A stretch of DNA of 64,000 nt from Carallia brachiata (Eukaryota > Streptophyta > Magnoliopsida > Malpighiales > Rhizophoraceae), in assembly GCA_021464245.1 (NCBI GenBank), contig JADCRB010000004.1, positions 3,507,141-3,571,140 of the forward strand, read 5' to 3'. Within the stretch, counting starts at the first letter, position 1; every line of letters starts with the position of its first letter. The position numbers and the translations under genes were made by a program. Positions 12,022 through 24,884 of the stretch are shown here, piece by piece. The notes under the pieces were generated by a model. That model ran no database searches. It saw only the letters and a program-made list of their open reading frames with translations, and was not told the DNA's origin.

Positions 12022-14743
12022 TCAGTGTGCACTAACAACAATACCAGCTTCCTTCACCAGTTGCTCACTTAAATCTGACAGTCGAGTAACTTGCCTCTCG
12101 ACCCCCTTCAGACATTCATCGCTTTCAAACACATTAGACCTGTACTTGGGATCGGAGCCATCTTTCATGAAAATACTTGCGTCGGTTGAAGTCTCGATAA
12201 TCAAGCCAGCTTTATTCAAAAGTTCTTGACTCATTCCTACAAGTTGTTGCAGAGCACTTGTTGCAGCTTCAACTTCCAGTTGTGCTGCCTCTAGCTGAAG
12301 CTTCTCAATAGCCAAATCCCCAATGCACTTCTCGCCAATTCTCTCTTGCGCCAAAGCATAAAGCTTCCTCAGATCATTGGCATCAACCATTTCTTCCTTC
12401 AATCTTTCCAATTCTTCCTGCCGAGAATCTAATCTCCCAGAACAACTTTGAGCTCCTGATCTTTGATTGCAAGAGCCCTCTGTGCAGCTAGAACTTCCAT
12501 TCCCTTCATTCTTAAGCTTTCTCTGGTAAATCTTAGCTCACTTTCAAGCTGTCTCTTCTGAAACCTTAAATCACCGCCCTGTTCATCTAATGGTTTTTGT
12601 ATGAGCTCCAAGTCCATGCTGTCAGATTGTCCCATCTCAACAAAATCTTCATGCTTTATGGAAACAACAAGTTGACCAGTCAGCTCCACGATTCGTTCCA
12701 CCACAGTTTTAGCTTCAGAGAATCTCATCCCTGAATCATTCAATTCATCTTGCATTACTTGAATGTGCTCTTCTTTATCCTTTAGCATGGACGTGGCTTG
12801 AATAAGTTGGTCTTCTTTGCTGCTCATTAGCATTTTTAGCTCTGTAACCTCCTGCATCACTTCCTCCAATCTCTTCCTCGCATCAGAGAGTTGCAGATCT
12901 TTTTCTTCTAAGGTAAGATGAAGGGAAGCCTGTTGAGATTTCAAATGTTGGATTTCCAGCTTAGCCTCCACCAATTCTGACTCTTTAACCTGAAGAACAC
13001 TATGCATTTCACCAAATTCAGTATTTTTCCACTCTAGTTCCTGCTGTAGAAAAGACTTCTCTTGAATTGCCTGCTCTAGAGAACGTTTCTCCCCTCTCAA
13101 CTCCTCCCGCAACTCTTCTATGAGCTCCCTCTCAATGGATAGGTTGCATTCAAGCTCCTTGTTTAGAGACTCTGCTAGTCTGAGTTTCACTCTTTCACTC
13201 TCAACTTCCATTTGGGCATCTTTCAAACTCGTCATGTAAGACATAACAGTTCTCTTTTGTTCTTCAAGTGCTACAAGTTGCTTCTCTAATAGCAGCTCCT
13301 GTTCTTCCATTTGCTTTCTAGAAGAAGAAAGAAATTTCTGTGTGGACACCAGCTCAGATCTCACATCAACAAGAAGCTGCTTCACTCTTTTAAAATCTTC
13401 CAAAGTTTCATTAGATTCACCCATTCTCTTGGATGCTTCCTCTGCCAGTTTTTTTAGTTCTTCCCGTGCTAACAACCATTCCATTGTTTTCTCCTTTAAA
13501 TTGGCTTCCGTAACTTCTAGTTTCTCCGCTTCAAGTGTCCTCGAAGTCACAGAAATTTCCAGTTCTTTTCCTTTCTCTCGAACAGCTTCCTGAAGACCTT
13601 GAAGCTCAATTTCTTGTCTCTTCACAACTTCATTGGCATCATTTAAGAGTTGGGCCTTGTACTTGAGCTCATATTCGATCTTGGCAGCTTCCTCGCTTTT
13701 CTTTGCTAATTCAATTTTCATTTTTTCTAAATCATCCTCTTTCAAAAATAATGCAGATTGAGCCGCAGCAATTTCCTGGTCTCTCTCCTCAAGCTGAAGT
13801 TTCAAATCTTCAATCTGCTGGGCTTGAGCAGCTAGATTAAGATTTGCCTGCTTTAGTTCCCCTTCCAATACTTCGCACTTCAAGTAAGCCAGCAATATCC
13901 TTTGCCCGCTGTTCCAGCTCCTCTTTTGCACAGCTCAATTCACTGTGCTCCAAAGAAACCTTCTGCTCTGCTTCTTGAAGATACTCTTCTTTCTGCTTCA
14001 AGGCTTCCAACACGGCCAAAAGATCAGATTCCAGAACTTCAAGATTAAGCCCTTGACGAGCATCCTCAGGGAAGCGAGAATCTCTGCTCATCTGTTCTTC
14101 AAGTTTCTGGGTCCGTGCAAACAATCTCTCAAGAAGAATCCGCGCAGTTTCACCCACTCCATTTCCATTATGATCGAATCCTTGCTGTTCAAGACCGATT
14201 GGCAATATGCACTGAAGGACTTTTTGCTTCGGCAGTTGTTACAAAAGCCAGTCTATTTCGCTTCAAGTTCAACCTCTGCAAAGACAACTGCAGCATAACA
14301 AACATATACCGTTACAATATAAATCAGCGTTCTCCCTTCCTTTGAATTATTCTGCCAAAATACACATAGGAAAGAAGAGAACCCACGGGAGATAGTTGGT
14401 AGCTGAGACTTTCAATTAAAAAATAATTGATTTTTATTTTTTTAATTGGCTCTCGTCGGGACTCGAACTCAAAGGCTGAAACTTTCCGCTCTCGAGACAA
14501 CTTCCGTACCAATTTAAAAAAAAGAATTCATCGATTCTAACATCCTAACAGAACAAGTGCTTCTTCTAAAAAATTCCTCCCTTTAAACACACATTTCACC
14601 CCTCTGCCAGCACAAACCCTAATTTTCTCATCCGTTTGCAACCTACGACTAGAGAGAGAGAGAGAGAGAGAGACGCTGACCTTGAAGAGACGGTGAGAAG
14701 AGATCGCCGGGAGAGCGGGACTAAGAGCCGCTGAAAAGCCCAT
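12022..14743 (-). CDS. MRC: MRC/PII1-type chloroplast coiled-coil protein (starch granule initiation)
   Basis: Two exons on the minus strand: 14743-14681 (21 codons, MGFSAALSPALPAISSHRLF) and 14275-12022. The N-terminus, continuing with RLNLKRNRLAFVTTAEAK, looks like a chloroplast transit peptide. Nearly all the rest is a long coiled coil (EELEQRAKDIA, QIEDLKLQLEERDQEI and similar). This matches the myosin-like plastid protein MRC/PII1, which in Arabidopsis helps initiate starch granules with starch synthase 4; the locus also lies near KOC1 there. The frame is broken three times: an extra base near 14191, an extra base near 13889, and a missing base near 12436. Undoing them gives 771 residues, close to the family length. 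The breaks look like sequencing indels. A GA repeat (14651-14672) sits just inside intron 1. Confidence 0.8.
14440..14515 (-). repeat. tRNA-like (SINE-type) box A/box B pair
   Basis: On the minus strand an AATTGGTACGG box (plus 14504-14514) is followed about 35 bases later by GTTCGAGTCCCG (plus about 14457-14470). This is close to the RNA polymerase III box B consensus and spaced as in tRNA-derived SINEs. It lies in intron 1 of the MRC-type gene. No complete tRNA fold is evident, so a decayed SINE or tRNA fragment is the best reading. Confidence 0.35.
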
Positions 14744-16138
14744 GACCACATGCTGTTGCGTACGTATCCTGTGATTCTCATTCAGATTGGAGCTAAGTAT
14801 GGAAATGAATGATCGGCCGACCGCGCAGGCCCCGCCATAGCCACGCAACTCACCGCCAACCGCTTTTCGTTCCCAGTTTCACGTTTTTCAAACTTTTGGT
14901 TGGAGGATTTTTATTTTGATCGTGTTTTATTAAATGAGTGAAATTTATTTAAATAAAAAAATAAAAATAATATTATATTATAAATTAATTTTATTTATAA
15001 AAAAATAAAATTAATAAATACTTTTACTTATTTGGATGAACAAAAAAATCCTACGTTTTCCTTAAAAAGAAAAAAAGCAAAATCCTACATGGAATAGGAG
15101 AAGATCAGGAGCATGTCAGTCCACGTATTTGAGCCTGTTTTGTGCCGTTGATTGCGTTGGATTTGGTTAGGATGACGTTTGGGGTCAACCAAATGAACGA
15201 TAGAGATATATACGGATGTGCAGTATGCGATGGTCACTCCGTCGCACTGTATCGTTCACTTTTCTTCCCCTAGGCCTCGTGACAAATGAAGATTCTGAGA
15301 GCGTCTGAGTGTATGAGGTGGATGAGGATTGACCTGACACGTGTAAGAGCCTCACCATGGAGATTGATTTATTTTGTTAAAAAAAAAAAAACCAAGAGAG
15401 TCCGACCATGGATTCGTTTTGTGCATCATCTTGGCCTTTATTATTTATGGCGTAGTCAATTTAATAACACAAATAATTCTACCAAAAAAATATATGTGCT
15501 AAAAAAAATTTAGTGAGAACAATTTAGCAGAATAAAATTTTGAGAAACCAAAAGTAATTAGTCTATTGTAATTAGGATTATTCATGCATTATTATGATTT
15601 ATATTTTCCCACTATTTCTCCGTTTCTCTAGTGTTCTCACGACGGTTACTTTTCAATATTGTATTAGGGTAGTGTGAAGAAAATCCAATGATATCTTCAT
15701 TAAAATTAATAAGAATTAATATAAAAAAATACTACAAAATTTCATTAAATTAACGAATCTAACACTAATTTTAAAAAATTATAATTTATCATTTTTTAGA
15801 TTTTTTATACAAATCTAATGTGCTGTAAAATTTCTTAAATAAAAGTTATATGTTTCGATGATGTGATATTAACGTATATGATTATTATATCATTGAAACA
15901 AATATATTTCTATAAATCTATTATCAAAACTGGCAAATTTCATTAATATGAAATTATTATATATTAAACTTTTTGTAAAAATATTTAAAGAGAGATAAAT
16001 TATTATTTTTAAAAATTAATATTAAATTTATTATTTTAAGTAAAATTGATAATATATATATATATATACAAAAAAACAAACACATTTACAATTACATGCA
16101 ACGCACACAGGCGTTTTTTCGCTTTGATTATTTGGGAT

Positions 16139-16170
<32 letters not shown>

Positions 16171-19100
16171 AAAAATGGGTTGGCCTCGTAATACAAATGC
16201 GATAACCAATGCATTTACCTTTCTTTTTCTTTTTCTTTTTTGTTGGAAAAAACAAGGAAGCAGAGTGATGTTATGGAGCACAAGACAGTCTGGTGGCCAG
16301 CGTTCGGGCTATCGTGTGGCCCAACAAATTGCGTACCCACGTGAATTTTGCGTAACCAAATTTCTTCGGCCTAATTAGGCCCATATCTCCCCGGGCCGTA
16401 TTTTTCCCCCCTTCTTTATCTTTCAAACTCAATGACATTAGATATTAGTTTTTGTTTGATTTTAGTATGAGTGGTTAAAATCTTAAATTAAGACGAAAAG
16501 CGATGAAATATAATTTTGAGTTACGTTATTTGATTTTTGTTGATATTTACACGTTCTTTTGATTATATTACAATTATATTTTGAAATTTTGATTTGATTT
16601 ATATATTTTAGTCTTAATTATACTTTTGTGTTTGATCATTATGAAAGTAGTCATAGGATTTGTATTAAAATTAAAAAATAAAATATAATTGTGTACTAAA
16701 TAGATAAACATATGAATTTTGAGTCAGACATGAAATAAGTTTATATGATTACACTAAAATTTTATAGTTTTAATGGATTTAATCTATTTTTGTGTGAATT
16801 CGAGAGAAAATTATAAATAAGTTAAATACAGTTAAAATTGCTTGACAAAAACCCTAAGTAAAAAAGAAGAATTGACATTCAAAATACTTTATCCACATAA
16901 ATTCATATAATTCGACCATTTTAGGTGAAGACCCATAACTTTTAGTACCTTTGTTCTTATGTTGAAATCTTATTCTAATTGTCATTAGTTTCTTTTAATT
17001 AGTTTAATTAGTTTAATTTAATAGTCTGTGTTATTTAATAATTTTCCACAAACATAAATCTTCCAGTTTAAATAACATAAATTATAGTTAATTTTTTGTT
17101 CCCTTAAATTTGATACCTAAAACATTCACCAAATTTTTATTATTACGATCAGTCCTATACGATTGCAGAATTTTATTGTTAGCTAATACGACTTTTCTCC
17201 AGTAAAAGTGGAGATCTTGACCTAATTCACTACTCTATATATATACTTTGCGTCAATGATATTGATCTATTAAGAATTTTTCTTCTTTTAAAATTAGTCT
17301 ACCTTATAGGATGTTTTGGCGCATAGAATGAAATGATTTTCTTTTTTTTTTTTTTTTTTTTTTAAAGGAAATGAAATGATAGCTGTCAAATTCCACCTTG
17401 AGGTTGTAGGCGCTATTTGATCTATTATTCATTGCTTGTTTGGATAATAAAATAATTACTTTATATATTATATTTTTATTTTATTATGATTTATATTTAT
17501 TTTTTTATCAGTTTATTTTGTACGATTTTGCCTGTCACAAAAAAAAAAAAAAAAACTTAAATTTGAATGGTTCGACTTGCACTGGCATTTTAATAACACA
17601 ATAAACAAAATATCTTAATTTATTAATGAGTATAAAATATAGATAAATAAATATTACTTCCGGTTTTTTTTTGCATTATTTTTATAAAATAAATTCAATT
17701 AATTATGAGGGGTATTTTAGTCTCAAAATATTCATAAGGGGCAGCTGATTGATTTAAATAGTTGGCTTAAATTACTTTTTAGATCAACAGCTCTGATTAA
17801 GTTACCTTTCAACCAAAAAAAAACTTCTTAAATATTAACTAAACATCTATTTTTCGACTTTTATTTTCAAAACTCTCTAAGACAAATATATTTGCAAAAG
17901 GAAATAACTGTATAGGCATAAAGGTGACGAATACAACAGAACACTACCATAAATTAATATAATTTTGTTATTTTCATTAACTCACTTTTATATTACTATA
18001 ATGATAATAATGTTCATATTATTTTACCAATTTAATCACATTTATCAATTCTATGTTCAACAAATGTTGTTTTTTGCCACAATATTCAGTGTTACATTAA
18101 TATGCAATTAAATCCCTTAAAGTTTTTTCTGGGCAGTTATATCTCAATAATATAATTGAATTTGCAATTTTTTGTTAACTCTTATACTTTGCTTGGATAA
18201 AAATTTAGGGGGAGAGGAAAGTGAACAGAAGGATGAAAATTATTCATTTGTTTTATATTTGACAAAAGGATAATGTGAGGAAGAAAAATTATAAATTCTT
18301 TGATTACAAAAAAAATAATAATAATATAAGGAAATAAAATAATATAAGTTGTAATACAAATTTTACCATTTTTAATCAAAATAGTAAATATTAATGTATA
18401 ATTCAAAAAATAATTAACTTGCAAATTATATAAAACTTGCTTATAAATGTAGTTAAGTGGTTTCCTAATTTTTATTTTTCTCCAAAAATAGTTTTTAAAA
18501 AAAATTGAGGAATTGGAGCATGATAACTTCCGGAAGTTCAATCTCAGCAAGACCCACCTCCCACTTCAAGTTCATTGGCTTGCTCCTCTGCCCTGCGGTT
18601 CCCAAAGGTGCTCGATTATTGTGCTATTACCTATTCCTCTCTCTAAAGATGTTGCGTAAAGCGAATTATCCGTAAAAATATTTATTGTGTTTCACAATTT
18701 TTATATTTGTTAATTCGTGCAAAGATCATAATTTTCTTCAGCTCAAAGTCTCCGGACCGTGTCATTATGATAGATAGATATATAAAACAGGTCGAGTGGC
18801 CACGAGTGGGTCCAAGTTCACCCAGTATCGGCCATGCAAAAACATGTTCCGATGTGAATGCTAACAAGTTGAGCAGGATCTGCTTTTGGGACTTAGGCTG
18901 AACTTCAGAGTTTACAGCTCGTGGGCCACACCATGCATGACAAATGATGGGCTTGTACCAAGCACAACCCGTTTTAGATAGATGCCCATTTTTTACCTCT
19001 GGTTTTTTTTTTTAAAAAAAAAGAAGTTATCTTATATGAAATGTTTTTACTCCAATTTCACACCTAAGATCGTATGAATAGGAGAAACACACTTTACTAC

Positions 19101-20319
19101 TAGATTATTATGTATTTTAAATTTTATCTCAAATATACGAGTCACTGGGGTACTGGAGTAATAGTGAATATAAGTTCCAATTTTCATGTAAACGTGTGTG
19201 TGTGTGTGTGTTTTTTTTTTTATCTCATATATATGAGTCACTGGACTAATAGTTAATATAAATTTCAATTTTCATGTAAATGTTTTTATATTTTTAATTA
19301 TTGAATCTGAAAATTTCACATTTTTATTGTAATTTTAATCTAAATTTAACAATAAAAATTTGAACTTTTTCAGTCCTTTAATTGAATTGTATTTTTATTT
19401 TTATTTGTTTTTTATTACCTCATTTTTCTTTTGTAAGATAAACAAAATTTTTCTCGTTTCAGACACGGCACAACATGAGTTCATATTATTTAGATTTACA
19501 GACTGTACTGAACTTAATATCTAAATATTTAAGTATGATATGACAGGACACAAAACACATGTGAGTTGTGCTAAAAATACCATACAAAACAATTGGGCTG
19601 CCAAAAATTGATGCCATCTGAACCGACAAAACTCATTTTACATGTTTAGTCTATTCATAGAGTAGTACAGATATATTAACAATGTTCATGTTTCGTGGTA
19701 AAGTTTTTCTATTACAAACGCTTGGCATAAATGGTTTTGGACCATTTAATGCACAGCTGAGACCCACTGCCTACGATAATAAATTCATTGCTTATGTAAA
19801 AGGTTTGTCCGCATTTATAATATTGTTTCGTCGGTAGAATTAGTTAGTTGTTAATGAATGGACAGTATTTGAAATTTCGAATTACATGAACGCTTATTTA
19901 TCTTTTTTTGTTTTTTAATGAGCTTCTCATGTATTATATCATTATCACTGTAAAGTACACAATTTTAATTATAATTATATATCAAAAAATATATAAAATT
20001 TAGCTTTTTCCATGAATAATATTCGCATAAAAATGCAAAAAGGAGCTGAGAGGAAGCAATTTATACCAATATTCATTATATATGTTAGTGGCAAGTTTGT
20101 TTTATGTCCCCTCAATTTTAGATTTAGATTCATAATTTTGAAATATATTTTAAAAATTATTTTCGTAATTTCTTATAAATTATCGATAAAATTTGTTCTC
20201 ATAAAAAATTGTTCTAATACATCACTGAAATAAGATTTGAGTTTCTCTTTGCTCAAAAAAAAGGAAAAAATAAAAGAAAAAAAGCCCAACTCAAAATAGT
20301 TTGTCAATTCTCATGGGGA

Positions 20320-20531
20320 CTAAATATGTGCATACATGTTCATAGACATATTCGTATGATAATTATTTTTTATATTATATTAAAAAAAATTTATAAAAAA
20401 TTAAAACCTAAATCCAAACAAATATTATTTTAAAATATAAAATATAAATATTATATAAATTTTTTAAATTTTTTTATTAATATAATATATAAAATAATTA
20501 TTATATTTATATGGGAGTGTATGCATTTAGC
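20320..20531. mobile_element. small palindromic element (MITE-like hairpin)
   Basis: The left end (CTAAATATGTGCATACATG) and the reverse complement of the right end (GCTAAATGCATACACTCCC) align. The match continues inwards through TAATAATTATTTTATATATT-like sequence for about 60 bases per arm. The two arms flank a short AT-rich centre, giving a near-perfect hairpin of about 210 bases, typical of a MITE. No coding capacity. The superfamily is undetermined because no target duplication could be fixed. Confidence 0.55.
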
Positions 20532-20950
20532 TTTTTCTATTCTTTTGTGGATTGTTAGTTTTGACACGTAACACGAGAATGATAGGAAGGCACACACGTG
20601 ATGAGTCCTCCCACGCGTGCAGAACCCTTTGACTTTGCCTGTGGATTTTCGAAAGTAGCCAAAAGATCCAGCGTGATCTTCCCGATCAGCGTCGACAAAA
20701 TATCAACGGCTGCGATCTAAACTGGGGCACACGTCTCCCGATATGCACCGTCCATTTGATGAGACCGTACATGGACGGACAGACAGAGAAAAATGGTAGA
20801 GTATCAAAGGTAACCCACCATCATTGTGCTTTAAGTTAAGAAATTCACTGGTATAAATCTTATCATGACATCATAAATTTAAATTTTTATTAAATTATTC
20901 ATTAAAATTACACATATTTCTTCTCTTATAAATTGTAGAAGTGACTTTAG

Positions 20951-21325
20951 AATGTGTTTGGAGTGCAAGAAAAGAAAAAGAGTAAAAAGGAGGAAAAAGG
21001 ATGAAGAAAAAGTAGAGAAAAAATAAAATTATTTAGAATGATAGAAAAAAGTGAGGGAAAAAAAGTAGGTGAAAGAAAATGTGAATAACAATTTGTGAAA
21101 AAAAAATAAAAAGAAAATAAAATTATTTAGAGTGATAAAAAAATGTGAGAGAAAGAAAATATGTTAAAAAAAGATAAATAATAATTTGTAAAAGAAAAAG
21201 TAGAGAAAAAATAAAATTATTTAGAATAATATAGAAAGTGAGTAAAAAGAAAAGTGAAAATAAAAAGATAAATAATAATAATTATATTTTTTTCTTTCAT
21301 AATTTTCTCTCGCGCACCAAACATT
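20951..21325. mobile_element. non-autonomous terminal-inverted-repeat element with internal tandem repeats
   Basis: It starts AATGTGTTTGGAGTGC and ends GCGCACCAAACATT, which is roughly its inverse. Inside, a purine-rich unit built around AGAGAAAAAATAAAATTATT recurs three times with a period near 90 bases (around 21.0, 21.1 and 21.2 kb). A related purine-rich segment begins GTGTTTGGAGTGCTGTG near 23286, and another element lies at 37641-37886. These look like members of one short non-autonomous transposon family. Confidence 0.5.
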
Positions 21326-22285
21326 AAAGTCTTCGCCAGCCTCTAAAAAGTATGCCAGTCTCCTCTCAACAATTGTCTTATTTACATAAAATTTAAATTA
21401 TCATACCATAAAAAAATATATTATATTTTTAAAAACAAATAAATTATTATAAATTATATGTTTACGTAACCGTATTCAATAGTAAAATGGCGCAATTCGC
21501 TATAACGAGTTCGTTGGATGCAGCGCTGGCTTTCTCATTTTCTGAAAAAACAGAAAAAACTTGGGATAGCGAGAGGGTAATCTTATGCCCCTATCGAACG
21601 TCCGGCCTTACTTTAATGATCATGTTATCATGTTTTCTCATGGTACGCTCGCGTGCTATTGAACAGTGATTCTGTAGATTTGATTTGGTTTTTTATTCAG
21701 TGGGTCCATTGTTTTCCCAAGATGCGGCGCACCACTTGCGCGTGCAGCGCGTTTCCACATCAATCTCCTCTTATATCATATGTTAACCTTGTTTGTTTGT
21801 TCCGTCTGTGTGTCAAACACTCCTTCTTAATCAAAGATTAGATTAGGACACCACTTCAACAACTACTTGGATAAGTATGTTTCTTAAGGATCAGCATGAT
21901 ATTATTGTTTATAATAACATTAGATGACACAACTTTAAAGGGACACATATTGATAATTCATTGATATTTAATGGTTCAATTTTTTTTTTTAAATTTAACC
22001 ATTCAATAATAAGTGTATCAATTGTTCCCAATTAAGTGTGAACTATTAAGTTTTTTTTCTTATTATAACGAAAAGATGATGATGTTATTTTCATTAATAA
22101 AATAACATCTTATAGATAATTACGACATGGTCAAATTTAATTAGTTCTATATGTGTTTGTAGAAATTTTTTGACTCATATAATATATTTCGATAACAAAA
22201 ATATATTTTGCACTATATTTTTGTATAAACTTTGAAAGAAGTTGTTATGCATTCATTTTACATATAATAACTCTAGATTTTATGT

Positions 22286-22347
22286 GAGATTTCAAACTCC
22301 GCTTAATGCCTTACTCTAGTGCAGGAGTTTCAATAGCCACTAAGCTA
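22286..22347 (-). repeat. tRNA-derived SINE-like promoter (box A and box B)
   Basis: On the minus strand TAGCTTAGTGG (plus 22337-22347) fits the polymerase III box A consensus exactly. GAGTTTGAAATC (plus about 22287-22299) is a near match to box B, with about 37 bases between. This is the head structure of plant tRNA-derived SINEs. The 3' end was not delimited. Confidence 0.4.
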
Positions 22348-24493
22348 CTGGACCAATAAAAAAAAAATAATATTATGGAAGTGTTTTTTTGATCAACTTG
22401 TATAATTTTTTTTGTTTTGATCCAAATTCTATTTGTATTGTACCAAGAAAAAAAAAATATCTGCAAACGCCTGATTTCCCCACACTCGCTGTCGAGCGTG
22501 GCTTTGAGGTTTTCCCTCATAAAAGCATGATTCCTGCGTATCCAATGAATAGGGTCCACAACGATTATGTCAACATAGGATAAGACAATTCCATAGACCG
22601 TAATCTTCCGGCGTGGCACGTCATCTACGTCTCAAATGAGTCAAATTACCCCCAAGAACTTCAGATCACACCGTTCATCATGCCAAGTGTAGGGCAAATA
22701 GATCCGGAGCGCGATTTTCTTCCTATTGTTCGCACCGCAAATCGGCATGGGCTTGACCTGGAAACCATTGTTTTGAATGGGTGAAATTTGAATATTACTG
22801 TATAAATAAAAGAAAACGAAAAACGACGATTGGAAGCAATGCTCATTACTACCCACTCTGTGTTTAGGGCCCCTCCAAAAAAAGAAAAAAAAAAAAAAAA
22901 GCTTTCTTGCAGATAACAAACATGGCATTAACCACTCTGGCACGTTTGGGAAAAGGGCGATTTAGAAATAGTCGGATTGATTTTCTAACTTTTTTATTAA
23001 TATAATATTAATAAATCAGTTGTTCTTCCAAACAACTTCCCGATCACCAAGTCTTTGTAACTTAAAAATAAAGGTAAAATTTTATCACCTTTTAAAAAAT
23101 GTTCACATTAATTAAGATTTAAGTGGGAGTGCAAAATACTCTTCAATAGTGTCTTCAATTTCACAGCATTTCTGTTTCTTTCATTAATAACTAATAACTA
23201 ATTATTAACCGCTTACTAAAAATTAAGAAGGAGTCGAACGTTCCAATTTTACCCCTTCATCCTTTATTCTCCTGCATTTACACAGTGTTTGGAGTGCTGT
23301 GAAAATATAAGAAAAAGTAGAGAAAGAAAAAGATGGTGTAAAGGAAATAAGTTACGTAGAAAAGAAGAGAAAATTGTGAGAAAAAAAAGTATAGAAAAAA
23401 AAATAAATAGTAATTTGTGAGAGAAAAAATAATAAAAAAAATAAATTATTTATATAAATAAAAAAATTAAAAAATATAATATAAAAAATTAAAAAATAAT
23501 AATTAAATTCTTTGTAATCATCCACTATTATTGTTGGGTTGAAATCGAATATGACGTTAGATTGGATTTGGCAAAAGATTTTCAGAGGAAAAAGAGTACC
23601 GGCAGTCAAGTACTGCAACTCCCCTAACTGTTAAAAGTCTAATTTGTAGCAATATGGCGACGTCATAGTCCAAATGGTTATCGGATAAACCAATGATGGC
23701 GCCTTGGAAAGTTGGATGAGGATGATTAGACATAGGGATCGTTGGCTGGGAAAATGTTCTTATGATTTGAAAAATATTACGTAAATATATCATGAATATA
23801 AAATTAATAATTAAAAATTTAAATTATTAAATTATAAAAAATATATTAAATTAAAAAAAAGATTGTTTTATCAAATGTATGGACTAATTATCTGCACCAG
23901 CACTTGTTTGTCCCCTTCTCTTTTCTTTGTTGCACCAAAAAAACTTCTGAATTTCTTCATCTTTGATTTTGTTGAAATTTGCTCTTTTCAATTGCTATTA
24001 AATTCACTTGATCACAAGTCATGACTTACCAATTGGCCACCGCCGATCACTTATTGGTCAACCAATTTACAGTAAATGATTGATTCTTATATTAATTATT
24101 AGTTAGTTAATCCATGCATGCGCACCATATAGATGGAACATACTATTTCGCATATTGTTTTTTTTTTTCTTTTTCAATCATCAGTCTATATTATCGTTGG
24201 CCTAGGTGTCCCAGGCTACTTATTTTTTCTAAGAAAAAGATTGATAGTTTTATTTATATAACAATAAGATGTATCAATAATAAAATAATTAAGTTTATAA
24301 AAAAATAATAAATTATTAATATTACAAATAAAATTATATTAATATTTATTATAATCTGTTATTTAAGTATCATTTTTATAAAAAAAAAAATAAGATACGG
24401 TGTTATGCAAGGAAGGGAGTCATACACGCGCTTTGACAAGCGCGTGGTGGCCAACTTTGGCGAGGAACAACAGTTCTCAGTGGATTTGGCCAA

Positions 24494-24501
24494 CATAAAT
24501 A
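24494..24501 (+). promoter_or_regulatory. possible TATA-like element of the APT gene
   Basis: CATAAATA lies about 390 bases before the start codon and is followed by a pyrimidine-rich stretch (24560-24605) that resembles a plant transcript leader. The (TA)n tract at 24681-24714 would then lie inside the leader. This is weak motif evidence only. Confidence 0.25.
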
Positions 24502-24679
24502 GACAAAGGAAGAAAGATTAACACAATATTGTAATCTAAGAAAGGACGCATCAATATCATCACTCTCTCGCACTGTCTTGCTCTTCTCTCTTCTCTTCTC
24601 TTCCTGCTTACATTGAGAAACACAAAAAGATTTGATCTTTATATTAGCTCGTGGCTTAGGAGGGAAACGTTAAGCTATC

Positions 24680-24680
<1 letters not shown>

Positions 24681-24714
<34 letters not shown>
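24681..24714. repeat. (TA)n microsatellite
   Basis: An alternating TA tract with one interruption (ATACAT), about 170 bases upstream of the adenine phosphoribosyltransferase start codon. Confidence 0.95.
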
Positions 24715-24884
24715 ATGAATGATTATTAATTAATAAAATACAAGTAGTAGAGCACATAGAACTGAGAAGCCTAGGTTCCAGTGAGGAGAGAGTGCTTCTT
24801 TTTAGACGTTGCTGCCTACACACTTAAATCCTCCGCTCCCACAGACGCACACACAGAGACACGGAGAGGAGAGAGGAAGAGAGA

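Larger units (their letters stand above)
14744..24884. other. long AT-rich intergenic region
   Basis: About 10 kb without a supportable protein-coding gene. All open frames are short and mostly low-complexity. Features listed separately are inverted-repeat elements at 20320-20531 and 20951-21325 and a tRNA-like box pair near 22286-22347. Less AT-rich islands occur at about 15.09-15.35 kb, 16.26-16.43 kb, 18.53-18.98 kb, 20.55-20.81 kb and 22.47-22.74 kb. The 20.55-20.81 kb island contains ACACGTG and TTTGACTTT motifs; its role is unknown. A GA microsatellite lies at about 16139-16166 and poly(T) tracts at about 17341-17363. Confidence 0.6.
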
